A DNA stretch of 14,402 bases, taken from assembly GCA_023430325.1 (NCBI GenBank), contig JAEZAU010000055.1, positions 1 through 14,402 on the forward strand, in the 5' to 3' direction. The stretch is from Bacteroidota bacterium (GTDB lineage Bacteria > Bacteroidota > Bacteroidia > Flavobacteriales_F > PHOS-HE28). Below are positions 1-7,413 of the stretch, piece after piece; the first letter of the stretch is position 1; each line of letters starts with the position of its first letter. Under the pieces are notes generated by a model. The model did no database searches and had not been told where the DNA came from. It saw only the letters and a list, made by a program, of their open reading frames with translations. A program made the position numbers and the translations under genes.

Positions 1-2
1 AC

Positions 3-893
3 ACACTTTCCGATCAGGGCATGTATTTCTTCGATTACGGCAACGCCTTCCTGCTGGAAGCAGGCCGCGCAGGTGCGGACGTATTCAACTCCCCTCTCCC
101 TGGGAGAGGGGCCGGGGGTGAGGGTAAGAGAGGGGCCGGGGGTGAGGGTGAATTCCGTTACCCAAGCTACGTGGAGGACATCATGGGGCCAATGTGCTTC
201 GATCACGGTTTCGGGCCGTTCCGTTGGGTGTGCACCAGCGGCGATCCGAAGGACCTGGAGACCTCCGATCGGATCGCGGGCGATGTGCTGGAAGTGATGC
301 TGAAGGAAGCACCGGATCGCATCAAGCAGCAGATCGGCGACAACCTCCACTGGATCCGCAATGCGCAACAGAACAAGTTGGTCGTGGGCAGCCAGGCGCG
401 GATCCTATATGCCGACAGCGAAGGAAGGATCAAGATCGCGCAAGCTTTCAATGAAGCGATCAAAAGCGGAACGATCAGCGCTCCGATCGTGCTTGGCCGC
501 GATCACCACGATGTGAGCGGCACCGACAGCCCTTACCGTGAGACCAGCAACATCCGTGATGGCAGCCGCTTTACGGCGGACATGGCCGTGCAGAACTTCG
601 TGGGTGATGCCTTCCGTGGTGCCACATGGATCAGCCTGCACAACGGCGGCGGTGTAGGCTGGGGCGAAGTGATCAACGGTGGTTTCGGAATGGTGCTCGA
701 TGGCAGCGCGGATTCCGATCGAAGGCTGAAGATGATGCTGCACTGGGATGTGAACAACGGGATCGCGCGAAGGGCATGGGCGCGCAACCCGAATGCGATG
801 TGGAGCATCGAGCAGGAAATGAAGCGTGAGCCGAAGCTGAAGGTGACCTTGCCCAATGAGGTGGATGATGGGTTGATCGAGAACATCGAATAA
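3..893 (+). CDS. hutU: Urocanate hydratase (urocanase), 3' part of gene, with in-frame repeat insertion
   Basis: Urocanase adds water to urocanate to give 4-imidazolone-5-propionate, the second step of histidine breakdown; it is cytosolic and uses tightly bound NAD+. The frame is open to the left window edge (TLSDQG precedes the first Met at 21), so the N-terminal part lies outside. Visible family blocks are FDYGNAFLLEAGRAGADV, YVEDIMGPMCFDHGFGPFRW, GSQARILYAD, GRDHHDVSGTDSPYRETSNI, and HNGGGVGWGEVINGGFGMVLDG. GSQARILYAD and GRDHHDVSGTDSP match the longer, human UROC1-like urocanases rather than the roughly 555-residue HutU of Pseudomonas (from memory). Oddity: between GADVF and FRYPSY, where relatives have only a few residues, there are about 20 Gly/Arg/Glu-rich residues encoded by a palindrome plus two 24-base repeat units (about 88-150). 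The frame stays open and the C-terminus looks normal, so the gene may still be functional. No other hut gene is in view. Confidence 0.95.
   Translation, partial: TLSDQGMYFFDYGNAFLLEAGRAGADVFNSPLPGRGAGGEGKRGAGGEGEFRYPSYVEDIMGPMCFDHGFGPFRWVCTSGDPKDLETSDRIAGDVLEVMLKEAPDRIKQQIGDNLHWIRNAQQNKLVVGSQARILYADSEGRIKIAQAFNEAIKSGTISAPIVLGRDHHDVSGTDSPYRETSNIRDGSRFTADMAVQNFVGDAFRGATWISLHNGGGVGWGEVINGGFGMVLDGSADSDRRLKMMLHWDVNNGIARRAWARNPNAMWSIEQEMKREPKLKVTLPNEVDDGLIENIE
91..149. repeat. REP-like palindrome plus tandem 24-bp repeat inside hutU
   Basis: Positions 91-100 (CCCCTCTCCC) and 102-111 (GGGAGAGGGG) form a perfect 10-bp inverted repeat around a single T. The right arm runs into a 22-bp sequence at 104-125 that is repeated exactly at 128-149, a period of 24 bp or 8 codons. 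In the hutU frame the units read GRGAGGEG and KRGAGGEG. In the next frame they read SLGEGPGVRV and REGPGVRV, peptides I remember from many spurious short ORFs in Bacteroidetes databases. That suggests a dispersed multicopy element. Confidence 0.85.
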
Positions 894-968
894 TATTTCC
901 GCCAGGCCACCCAACCTTTATCTCGAACGTCACGTGTATACCGACGAACACATTCTTTGATCCAGACC

Positions 969-2897
969 ATGATCACACAACTACGCTCGCTTTTCCTGTC
1001 CGGAGTCCTGCTCATTGCAGGAACCCTCCTTGCGCAGAACCCATATTCTGTGACCATTCTTGGTCATGTTTCCCCGTGCTCGCCGGCCATCCCCGGTGGC
1101 GTGGTCACCATCACCAGTGTACAGGGAACACAACCCAACATTTCGCTCACTGCCACCTTGAACGAGAACTGCTTCTATGCTGTCACAGTGGATATGCAGA
1201 GCAACACGGGATGGTTCCAGGTGAACGGCAGTTGTGCGAACGGTACCATGGATTCCAATTATGGCCAGTATGAGATACCCTTCCTCGGGGGCGCAGATAC
1301 ATTGGAACTGAACCTCGATTGCAACGCCCTACCGGAGGACTGCCTGGGCATCCCCGGCGGACCGAACGTTCCGGGCCAGCCTTGCGATGACGGGAACCCG
1401 GCCACCACCATGGACCATTGGACAGCGAACTGCGTATGTGTCGGCGAACCCACAAGTTGCATAGCCGATTTTGAACTGTACGAAGTTGCCCCATACACCA
1501 TGGGCATCATCAATAACAGCACGGTATCAACTGGCGATGTGCTGTATTGGAGCCTGCCACCAAATTCAAGTTCCAATGACTTCGATCCGGCGGATGTCGT
1601 TTTCCCGCAGACCAATGGATATGAGGTCTATGGCATTTGCCTGGAGATCGTTGGTCCTGGCTGCTCAAGCTGGATGTGCGATACGATCGTTGTCGATCCA
1701 AACGGTGGTCTCAGCTTCGATCCTGTGTATTTCGATTGCGAAGGCACTGTGAATGGTCCTTCTGTTCCTGGATCACCTTGTGATGATGGGAACCCCGATA
1801 CCGAAGGTGATCATTGGACAGCGAACTGCAGTTGTGAAGGCACCGATCCTTCGGCGGTTTACACGGTGGTGATCCAGGGCCATATGGAACCCTGCACTCC
1901 CGCCATGCAAGGCAGCTGGGTCGTCATCCAGTCGCTGAATGTGCTTCCTCCGATCTTGGATACGGTGTATCTGAACGAGAATTGCTTCTATCAATACACG
2001 GCAGTGGTCGGTTCACCAACAGGTTCCTTCCTGGTCACCGCCAATTGCGCCAACGGCACGGTGGACCAGGCTGATGGTTCCTATGTCATAAATAATGTTG
2101 GCGGCGTCGCCACGCTCACCCTGAATTTGAACTGCGGCATCGTCACCGATTGCAACGGCGTTCCCAACGGACCGGCCATGCCCGGCACTGCTTGTGATGA
2201 TGGTGATCCCAACACGATCGATGATCATTGGACAGTGAACTGCACCTGCGAAGGTTATCCGGTGAGTATTGGTGAATGCGAGGCCGGTTTCTGGGTCATG
2301 CAGGCCTATGATGGTGGTTCCAATGGCGGTGGCGATCCGATCCCCTTCACCCTCTGGGTATGGAACCTCAGCACCAGCAACGCCAACGTGAACGAATACG
2401 TATGGGATTTCGGTGATGGCATTATTTCAACTGAACCTTATCCCACGCACACGTACTCAGGCACCGGTCCGTACGTCCTTTGCCTGAGCATCTACACCAA
2501 CGGCAACTGCACCGACACTTACTGCGATACGGTAAGCGTGGATGGGGACGGCTTCTACCAGGGCATGATCGGCGGTGGCGGATCCCGCTCGGTGCTCACG
2601 ATCAATGTACAGCAAGGCGCTGCGCCGGTGAGTATCGCCGAGAACGCGAATGCAGAAATGGCGCTCTGGCCGAACCCGGCATCTGAACTGCTCAACATCA
2701 ACGTGGGCAACGTGATCGGTGGAACGCGAGTATCCATCACCGATGTGCATGGCCGCCTGCTTCGCACCATGGATCGACGCTTCATCAACACCACGGGAAC
2801 GCTCACCATCCCGGTCGGTGACCTGCCACAAGGGGTGTACATGATCCGCGTAGAGAACAACGGCGCTACCACGACGCAGCGCTTCGTGAAAGGCTAA
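969..2897 (+). CDS. Secreted modular Cys-rich/PKD protein with T9SS C-terminal sorting domain (paralogue 1)
   Basis: The product is 642 aa from ATG 969. I chose it over TTG 957 because it gives a clean signal peptide (MITQLRSLFLSGVLLIAGTLLA, cleavage near residue 22). Domains in order: a beta-rich module at 26-117 starting YSVTILGHVSPCSPA; a Cys-rich linker module at 124-159; a PKD-like stretch at about 160-250 lacking the DFGDG motif; a second Cys-rich module at 256-291; a second beta-rich module at 298-390; a third Cys-rich module at 394-429; a PKD domain at about 437-528 with WDFGDG at 479; and a type A T9SS sorting domain at about 566-642 (LWPNPASELLNINV, ITDVHGRLLRTM, GVYMIRV, RFVKG). 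It should pass the inner membrane by Sec and the outer membrane by T9SS, ending cell-surface-bound or released. No catalytic motif is visible, so an adhesive or structural role is inferred only. The neighbour at 3161 is a paralogue. A terminator follows at 2922-2944. Confidence 0.87.
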   Translation: MITQLRSLFLSGVLLIAGTLLAQNPYSVTILGHVSPCSPAIPGGVVTITSVQGTQPNISLTATLNENCFYAVTVDMQSNTGWFQVNGSCANGTMDSNYGQYEIPFLGGADTLELNLDCNALPEDCLGIPGGPNVPGQPCDDGNPATTMDHWTANCVCVGEPTSCIADFELYEVAPYTMGIINNSTVSTGDVLYWSLPPNSSSNDFDPADVVFPQTNGYEVYGICLEIVGPGCSSWMCDTIVVDPNGGLSFDPVYFDCEGTVNGPSVPGSPCDDGNPDTEGDHWTANCSCEGTDPSAVYTVVIQGHMEPCTPAMQGSWVVIQSLNVLPPILDTVYLNENCFYQYTAVVGSPTGSFLVTANCANGTVDQADGSYVINNVGGVATLTLNLNCGIVTDCNGVPNGPAMPGTACDDGDPNTIDDHWTVNCTCEGYPVSIGECEAGFWVMQAYDGGSNGGGDPIPFTLWVWNLSTSNANVNEYVWDFGDGIISTEPYPTHTYSGTGPYVLCLSIYTNGNCTDTYCDTVSVDGDGFYQGMIGGGGSRSVLTINVQQGAAPVSIAENANAEMALWPNPASELLNINVGNVIGGTRVSITDVHGRLLRTMDRRFINTTGTLTIPVGDLPQGVYMIRVENNGATTTQRFVKG

Positions 2898-2921
2898 CGG
2901 AAGTGGACCAGCAAAGAGAAG

Positions 2922-2944
2922 AGCGGCCTTCGGGCCGCTTTTTT
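2922..2944 (+). terminator. Intrinsic terminator of the first T9SS protein gene
   Basis: AGCGGCC (2922-2928), loop TTCG (2929-2932) and GGCCGCT (2933-2939) form a perfect 7-bp GC-rich stem with a stable tetraloop, followed directly by a run of six T (2939-2944). It lies 25 bases after the stop codon of the upstream gene. Confidence 0.93.
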
Positions 2945-2956
2945 CATTTCGTGTTT

Positions 2957-3066
2957 TTGGGCGTGCCGGCGCTCAAAAGCAGCGCCGTCGGGCTATACGG
3001 TACAAGTCCTCACTCACTTCGCGCTGCTTCGTTCGTTCCGGGCTTTTCCCTTCTATCCCTCACGCA
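2957..3066. repeat. Probable Bacteroidetes interspersed repeat (structured, non-coding)
   Basis: After the terminator the sequence runs TTTTGGGCGTGCCGGCGCT, a hairpin, GGGCTATACGGTACAAGTCCTC, a pyrimidine-rich stretch, and GGGCTTTTCCCTTCTATCCC ending TCACGC. The hairpin is CGGCGCT (2967-2973) with AGCGCCG (2981-2987), loop CAAAAGC. From memory, the skeleton GGGCGTGCC...hairpin...TCGGGCTNTNCG...ATCCCTCACGC recurs in intergenic regions of many Bacteroidetes genomes with variable middles. The 72-codon ORF through it (2903-3121) has no coding character and is not called. Element ends are approximate. Confidence 0.55.
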
Positions 3067-3160
3067 CATCACGACAAAAGATCCCGTAAATTTCATCGGT
3101 CACCCAACCTCCTGCCCATAGCCATCGTGTATGCTATTGACGAGACCAAAACCAAAGACC

Positions 3161-5134
3161 ATGGAACGTTTATTACTTCGATCGAGGTTATTGTTAGCCT
3201 TCCTGTTCGGGCCACTGATCGGGTTCGGGCAGCTGCCAACTTCCGTTGAGTTTGATGTTCAGGCCAATTCGGCCGGTGATTCTTTGAGAATTTACTTAAC
3301 TCCGATAGGTGCTGGATTTGATAGTTTGGCCAGTGAGATCAAGTTCACATTGCGCTGGCCTGCCTCCTCTCCAGCAATGTTGACGGCTGCGGGTCAGACA
3401 CAATATTGTTCTGGAGGATATAACCTATCCATGTATCAGGGCACCGTAATTACGAATGGCGGCTTCAAGTATGCAACCTACACCGCATTCGGTCTCCAGT
3501 TCATATCGGTAGCTTGCCCCAGCCAAGCATGGCAGCCAGGTATTCCCAAATTATTGCTGACTCTTTCCATTTCCGGTATCAATGGTTGCGTGCCATTCAA
3601 CATTGCCAACGACGCATATACCACCACTACCGGCCGTGAATCCTATGTGGAACTTAACGGACAGGAGATCCCTGATTCGATAGAACCAACCCCTGCAATA
3701 ATCGGAGATCCACAGACCTGTACCTGTATTCCCGGCACACCCTGCGATGATAACAATCCACTTACGGAGAGTGATACCTGGAATGATCAATGTATTTGCA
3801 TCGGATCCTTTCTAGATACCGATTGCAATGGAGTTGTTGGAGGCCCGGCCCAGCCCGGAACACCTTGCAATGACCTTGATATATGTACTACAAATGATCT
3901 CTGGGATAATGTGTGTAATTGCTCCGGTACGTTCCAGGATTCAGACGGCGACGGCACCTGCGATGCGAACGATATATGTCCGGGAGGACCAGAACCTGGT
4001 TCCCAGTGCGATGATGGTGATCCAACGACCACTGGTGATTCCATCAATGCGAACTGCATCTGCCAAGGCACCATTACTGGTCCAACCTACACCGTCCTCA
4101 TAGCGGGTACCATAACCCCATGTTCTCCCGCGATCGCAGGTGGTATTGTCTCGATAACCAGCATCCAGGGCACTGAACCGAACATCAACGTCACTACCAC
4201 GCTTTCGCCAAACTGCGAATTCGGGGAGTACTTCACCATGACCAGTCCCACCGGTTGGTTCTCCTTCTCTGCAAGTTGCATGAACGGAACCATCGCAACA
4301 GCGACGGCACAGTATGAGATCAATGTGCTTGGGGGAGGCGATACACTTTTCGTGAACCTCGATTGCAGCGGTGCCGGTCCTGTGGATTGTAACAACATCC
4401 CTAATGGCCCTGACATGCCCGGCACACCTTGCGATGACGGCGACCCCAACACGATCAATGATACGTGGAATGCGAACTGCACTTGTTCAGGCATCAGCAA
4501 CCCCGGCCCATGTGATGCAGGTTTCTGGGTCATCCAGGCGTACGAGAATGATCCACAGGGCCAGCCCATCCCGACCCCGTACAACCTCTGGGTCTGGAAC
4601 CTGAGCACCGGTGCTTCGCCCTTCCAGTTCCTCTGGAATTTCGGTGATGGCACCAGTTCCACCGAAGCATTCCCGACGCACATCTATCCGGGCACCGGAC
4701 CCTATTACCTCTGCCTCGGGATCTGGGATGCCACCGGTTGCACGGACACTTACTGCGATACGATCGCGATCGATGGCGATGGCATCTACCAGGGCATGAT
4801 GCCTGGTGGTGGCGATGACCGATCGGTGCTCACCATCAGCGTAGTTCAGAACACATCCACATCCATTGAAGAGAATACCGACCCCGGATCGACGCTCTGG
4901 CCGAATCCTGCAACGGATCTGGTGAACATCTCGTTGGATCGGCCGATCGATGGGCGCACTCGCGTGAGCATCACCGATCTTGAAGGTCGCCTGCTGCGCA
5001 CGATGGACCGTACCTTCACTTCAGGAACTTCAACGCTCACGCTGCCTGTGGCCGACCTTGCGGCCGGCGTCTACATTCTATCGGTCGAGAACGGTGGCCG
5101 ATCGATGATGCACAGGTTCGTGAGGGGGCAATAG
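3161..5134 (+). CDS. Secreted modular Cys-rich/PKD protein with T9SS C-terminal sorting domain (paralogue 2)
   Basis: The product is 657 aa from ATG 3161. An in-frame ATG at 3131 would add ten polar residues before a good signal peptide (MERLLLRSRLLLAFLFGPLIGFG, mature start near Q24), so the later start is preferred. Domains: an N-terminal domain at about 25-185 (LPTSVEFDVQANSAGDSLRIYL onward), beta-rich and resembling the cohesin-like domains of secreted Bacteroidetes proteins; Cys-rich modules at 187-216, 221-256 and 260-303, the last beginning with a thrombospondin-type-3-like DSDGDGTCDANDIC; a beta-rich module at 310-404 homologous to those in the upstream gene; a further Cys-rich module at 409-444; a PKD domain at about 451-540 (WNFGDG); and a T9SS type A sorting domain at about 579-657 (LWPNPATDLVNISL to HRFVRG). 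Export is expected by Sec and then T9SS. The last third matches the upstream gene nearly motif for motif, so the pair arose by duplication with replacement of the N-terminus. No enzyme motif was seen. Confidence 0.87.
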   Translation: MERLLLRSRLLLAFLFGPLIGFGQLPTSVEFDVQANSAGDSLRIYLTPIGAGFDSLASEIKFTLRWPASSPAMLTAAGQTQYCSGGYNLSMYQGTVITNGGFKYATYTAFGLQFISVACPSQAWQPGIPKLLLTLSISGINGCVPFNIANDAYTTTTGRESYVELNGQEIPDSIEPTPAIIGDPQTCTCIPGTPCDDNNPLTESDTWNDQCICIGSFLDTDCNGVVGGPAQPGTPCNDLDICTTNDLWDNVCNCSGTFQDSDGDGTCDANDICPGGPEPGSQCDDGDPTTTGDSINANCICQGTITGPTYTVLIAGTITPCSPAIAGGIVSITSIQGTEPNINVTTTLSPNCEFGEYFTMTSPTGWFSFSASCMNGTIATATAQYEINVLGGGDTLFVNLDCSGAGPVDCNNIPNGPDMPGTPCDDGDPNTINDTWNANCTCSGISNPGPCDAGFWVIQAYENDPQGQPIPTPYNLWVWNLSTGASPFQFLWNFGDGTSSTEAFPTHIYPGTGPYYLCLGIWDATGCTDTYCDTIAIDGDGIYQGMMPGGGDDRSVLTISVVQNTSTSIEENTDPGSTLWPNPATDLVNISLDRPIDGRTRVSITDLEGRLLRTMDRTFTSGTSTLTLPVADLAAGVYILSVENGGRSMMHRFVRGQ

Positions 5135-5150
5135 GTCGGTAAAGGGGAGC

Positions 5151-5187
5151 TGCCGGAGGGCGGAGCCGATCGGCCCGCCCTTCGGCA
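5151..5187. promoter_or_regulatory. Long near-perfect hairpin just upstream of the sigma factor gene
   Basis: TGCCGGAGGGCGG (5151-5163) pairs with CCGCCCTTCGGCA (5175-5187) over 13 bp with one G-U wobble. The intervening bases contain a second perfect palindrome, GCCGA/TCGGC (5165-5174). The whole 37-base block folds almost end to end with one unpaired A. It ends 9 bases before the sigma factor ATG and 16 bases after the stop of the upstream gene. No T-run follows, so it is not a canonical intrinsic terminator. It could attenuate transcription, protect the 3' end of the upstream mRNA, or hinder translation of the sigma gene. Confidence 0.6.
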
Positions 5188-5196
5188 CGTAGCGGA

Positions 5197-5754
5197 ATGG
5201 TGACAGTTGAATTGATACAACGCTGCATCCGCGAGGATCGCAAGGCTCAATATGAGCTGTATCGTTCACTGTACCCGCTCATGATGTCCATCTGCACCCG
5301 GTATGAGCGTAACCGTGATGATGCGGTGAGCACCATGAACAACGGTTTCCTCAAGGTGTTGCAGAACCTGGAAAAGCGAAAAGCGAATGTGCCCTTCGAA
5401 CTATGGGTGCGCAGGGTGATGATCAATACGGTGATCGATGGTTTCAGGCAGCAGAAACAACGACGCCAACTCGAAGTGCTCGATGCTGCCGCCGAAGAAA
5501 ATGGATCGAACAGTGAAGCCAATGAATACCTGAAGATCATGGAAGCCGAAGCTTTTGAACGATTGGTACAAGGACTTCCACCGGTGACACGCCATGTGTT
5601 CAATCTCTTCGCGATCGATGGTCATTCCCATGCTGAAATAGCGGAAATGTTAGGGATAAGTACAGGCACATCGAAGTGGCACGTATCGCACGCACGGCAG
5701 GAATTGCAGCGCGCGCTGGGTGCCATGGCCTCCAAAAAAGCCACATTACGATGA
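5197..5754 (+). CDS. RNA polymerase sigma factor, ECF (sigma-70 family)
   Basis: A 185-aa cytoplasmic sigma factor of the small two-domain ECF type. It should direct RNA polymerase to a dedicated promoter set. Region 2 covers about residues 13-90 (AQYELYRSLYPLMMSICTRY, then NNGFLKVLQNLEK and FELWVRRVMINTVIDGFRQQ), the core-binding and -10-recognition helices. A variable acidic linker follows at 95-118. Region 4 spans about 119-175 with a helix-turn-helix around HAEIAEMLGISTGTSKWHVSHAR. Length and architecture are normal. The start at 5197 has no Shine-Dalgarno, usual for the phylum; GTG 5200 is an alternative. Its stop overlaps the next start (ATGA at 5751-5754), so the two are translationally coupled. 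That neighbour has the features of a membrane anti-sigma protein, suggesting release of the sigma factor in response to an envelope signal (inference). Confidence 0.93.
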   Translation: MVTVELIQRCIREDRKAQYELYRSLYPLMMSICTRYERNRDDAVSTMNNGFLKVLQNLEKRKANVPFELWVRRVMINTVIDGFRQQKQRRQLEVLDAAAEENGSNSEANEYLKIMEAEAFERLVQGLPPVTRHVFNLFAIDGHSHAEIAEMLGISTGTSKWHVSHARQELQRALGAMASKKATLR

Positions 5755-7397
5755 GCGATAGGAACGAATTCGACGAACTGGCCAGACGCAAGTTGCAGGA
5801 GCGGGATTTTCCGTTCCAGGAAGAGCACTGGTCCCGCCTTGCTGAAGCGTTGGACGGTACGCGACCGGCAACAACTTGGTGGAAACGCATCTGGTACGTT
5901 CCGCTGCTTCTGCTGTTGATGGGCGGTGCGTGGTGGATGCTGCCAGGAACAGATGATGGGAGAGGTGATGAGATCGCCAGGGTAGAGGGTGATCGCTCGA
6001 TCGGTACCTCGATGCGCGTTGCAACGGATAGTGAGATGCCGGAAGGAGCGAAGAGATCGCCGGAGACTTCGACCGAAAATTCCGAGGCAGGCACATCTTC
6101 AAGCGGATCGATAACGACCGTAGCCCGTAACGTCCAGGACGATGGAGCGAAAGAAGTTCCTGTGATCGGGCGTTCGGATGTTGAAGAACGATCGGATCGG
6201 ATCCAAGAGGAAGCTTATCGGACCTTCACCCATGATAACAATGCCTCATCTCGGTCAGCAAATACATCCATGGCCTCGTCCGAGAATATTATCACTGCGA
6301 ATGAACAGCAACTCGAATCCGGAGATGGATCCATCAACGATGAGAGCACAGTTCATGCATCAATGAACATCGATCTTCCAAGTGAGAAGGCGATCACGAG
6401 TAGCAATGTCGATAGATCCGGAAATGTTCCAAACGATGAGGCCGTAACTCCTGCAGCGGAGCATGTGGATGATGAGACTTCGTTGAACGCCGGTGTCGCT
6501 GATCCATTGCCACCTGTCTTCGTCGATAATGTTTACGCAACGCATCTACTGCCGCTCGATCTTACTCGCACGGAAGAGCCTCATGGATCACCTGTTCCAG
6601 CGGACTTCATCCATGCCCCGACGTTCGTTGATGTGCGATCGCCGTTCGAGTTCACCTTGTTCGGGGGCATCACATATTCCACAAGCTCTTATACCGGAAC
6701 GAATACGAACGATTGGCATACGTCGATCGGTAGGCAGGAAGAGATCGGTGGTGGCGCAGAGCTGATGCGCATGGGCCGCAACTTCGGCATAGGCACGGGT
6801 CTTCACTACACCACGTTCGCTGAAGCATTAACGGCAGATGAGATGCGCCGTACACAATGGGAAACGCGCTCGTTCTATTTCCTCACACCGCTGGATACCA
6901 CCATTCTCTTCATCACCGATTCCATCGATCCTAACGGCATCGTTCATTATATCGGTGGATCGGTGAACACCACCGTGATGGTGCTTGATGAAGGAACCGA
7001 GACCACTTCCACGGAGGTGTTGGAACGTGAGGCCAGAAGCTTCATCAATCGTACATCTTACCTGGAGATCCCGTTGCTGCTTGATGCGCATGTCACACAA
7101 GGAAGATGGAACATCGGTCTGCGCGGCGGGCCGAGCATCGGTATACTTTCCGGAAGCCGTGTCACGGTACCATTTGGAAGTGATGGTTACCTGGATCTGA
7201 ATGAAGAGAATTTCCGCAGCACCATCATCGGTTATCATGCGCGGGCATACCTCCGTTTCCGTTTCAATGCTGGCTGGTCCATCGGAGCTGAGCCGCTGGT
7301 GCGTGGTCTTCTGATGAACACCCTTGGATCGGAAGAGCTCGTTCGCAAGCCTCGTGCGTTCGGTGGAATGCTAAGCCTGAGCTATCGCTTCAAGTAG
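5751..7397 (+). CDS. Single-pass membrane protein with C-terminal beta-barrel-like domain; probable anti-sigma/sensor partner
   Basis: The product is 548 aa from ATG 5751; the frame is open further upstream inside the sigma gene, but the ATGA junction and the N-terminus MSDRNEFDELARRKLQER support this start. Residues 1-40 are a short charged helical segment ending in EEHWSRLAEALD, like the cytosolic N-termini of proteins that follow ECF sigma genes in Bacteroidetes. One transmembrane helix lies at about 47-64 (IWYVPLLLLLMGGAWWML), with K45 and R46 before it favouring N-in topology. Residues 70-290 are a low-complexity Ser/Asp/Glu-rich linker. From about 297 (SPFEFTLFGGITYSTSSY) to the C-terminal LSLSYRFK there are alternating strands like PorT-type outer-membrane beta-barrels. 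Role as anti-sigma factor or sensor is inferred from position, topology and coupling. The barrel-like domain may sit in the outer membrane or fold in the periplasm. No zinc anti-sigma motif (HxxxCxxC) is present. Confidence 0.8.
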   Translation: MSDRNEFDELARRKLQERDFPFQEEHWSRLAEALDGTRPATTWWKRIWYVPLLLLLMGGAWWMLPGTDDGRGDEIARVEGDRSIGTSMRVATDSEMPEGAKRSPETSTENSEAGTSSSGSITTVARNVQDDGAKEVPVIGRSDVEERSDRIQEEAYRTFTHDNNASSRSANTSMASSENIITANEQQLESGDGSINDESTVHASMNIDLPSEKAITSSNVDRSGNVPNDEAVTPAAEHVDDETSLNAGVADPLPPVFVDNVYATHLLPLDLTRTEEPHGSPVPADFIHAPTFVDVRSPFEFTLFGGITYSTSSYTGTNTNDWHTSIGRQEEIGGGAELMRMGRNFGIGTGLHYTTFAEALTADEMRRTQWETRSFYFLTPLDTTILFITDSIDPNGIVHYIGGSVNTTVMVLDEGTETTSTEVLEREARSFINRTSYLEIPLLLDAHVTQGRWNIGLRGGPSIGILSGSRVTVPFGSDGYLDLNEENFRSTIIGYHARAYLRFRFNAGWSIGAEPLVRGLLMNTLGSEELVRKPRAFGGMLSLSYRFK

Positions 7398-7413
7398 ACA
7401 CGATCTTTGGTGC

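Noticed and set aside
1..893. hutU as a pseudogene because of the repeat insertion
   Set aside because: The frame is intact through all later conserved blocks to a normal C-terminus, and the insertion length is a multiple of three.
3087..3094. TAAATTTC as a -7 promoter box for the second secreted protein gene
   Set aside because: The final G of TAnnTTTG is C, and no -33 TTG was found at suitable spacing; too weak to list as a feature.
2903..3121. 72-codon + strand ORF between the two secreted protein genes
   Set aside because: It begins within the terminator region and runs through the interspersed repeat; composition is repeat-derived, with no signal, domain or start context.
5135..5196. 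Intrinsic terminator after the second secreted protein gene
   Set aside because: The hairpin is strong but no T-run follows on either strand, so it is listed as a possible regulatory hairpin instead.
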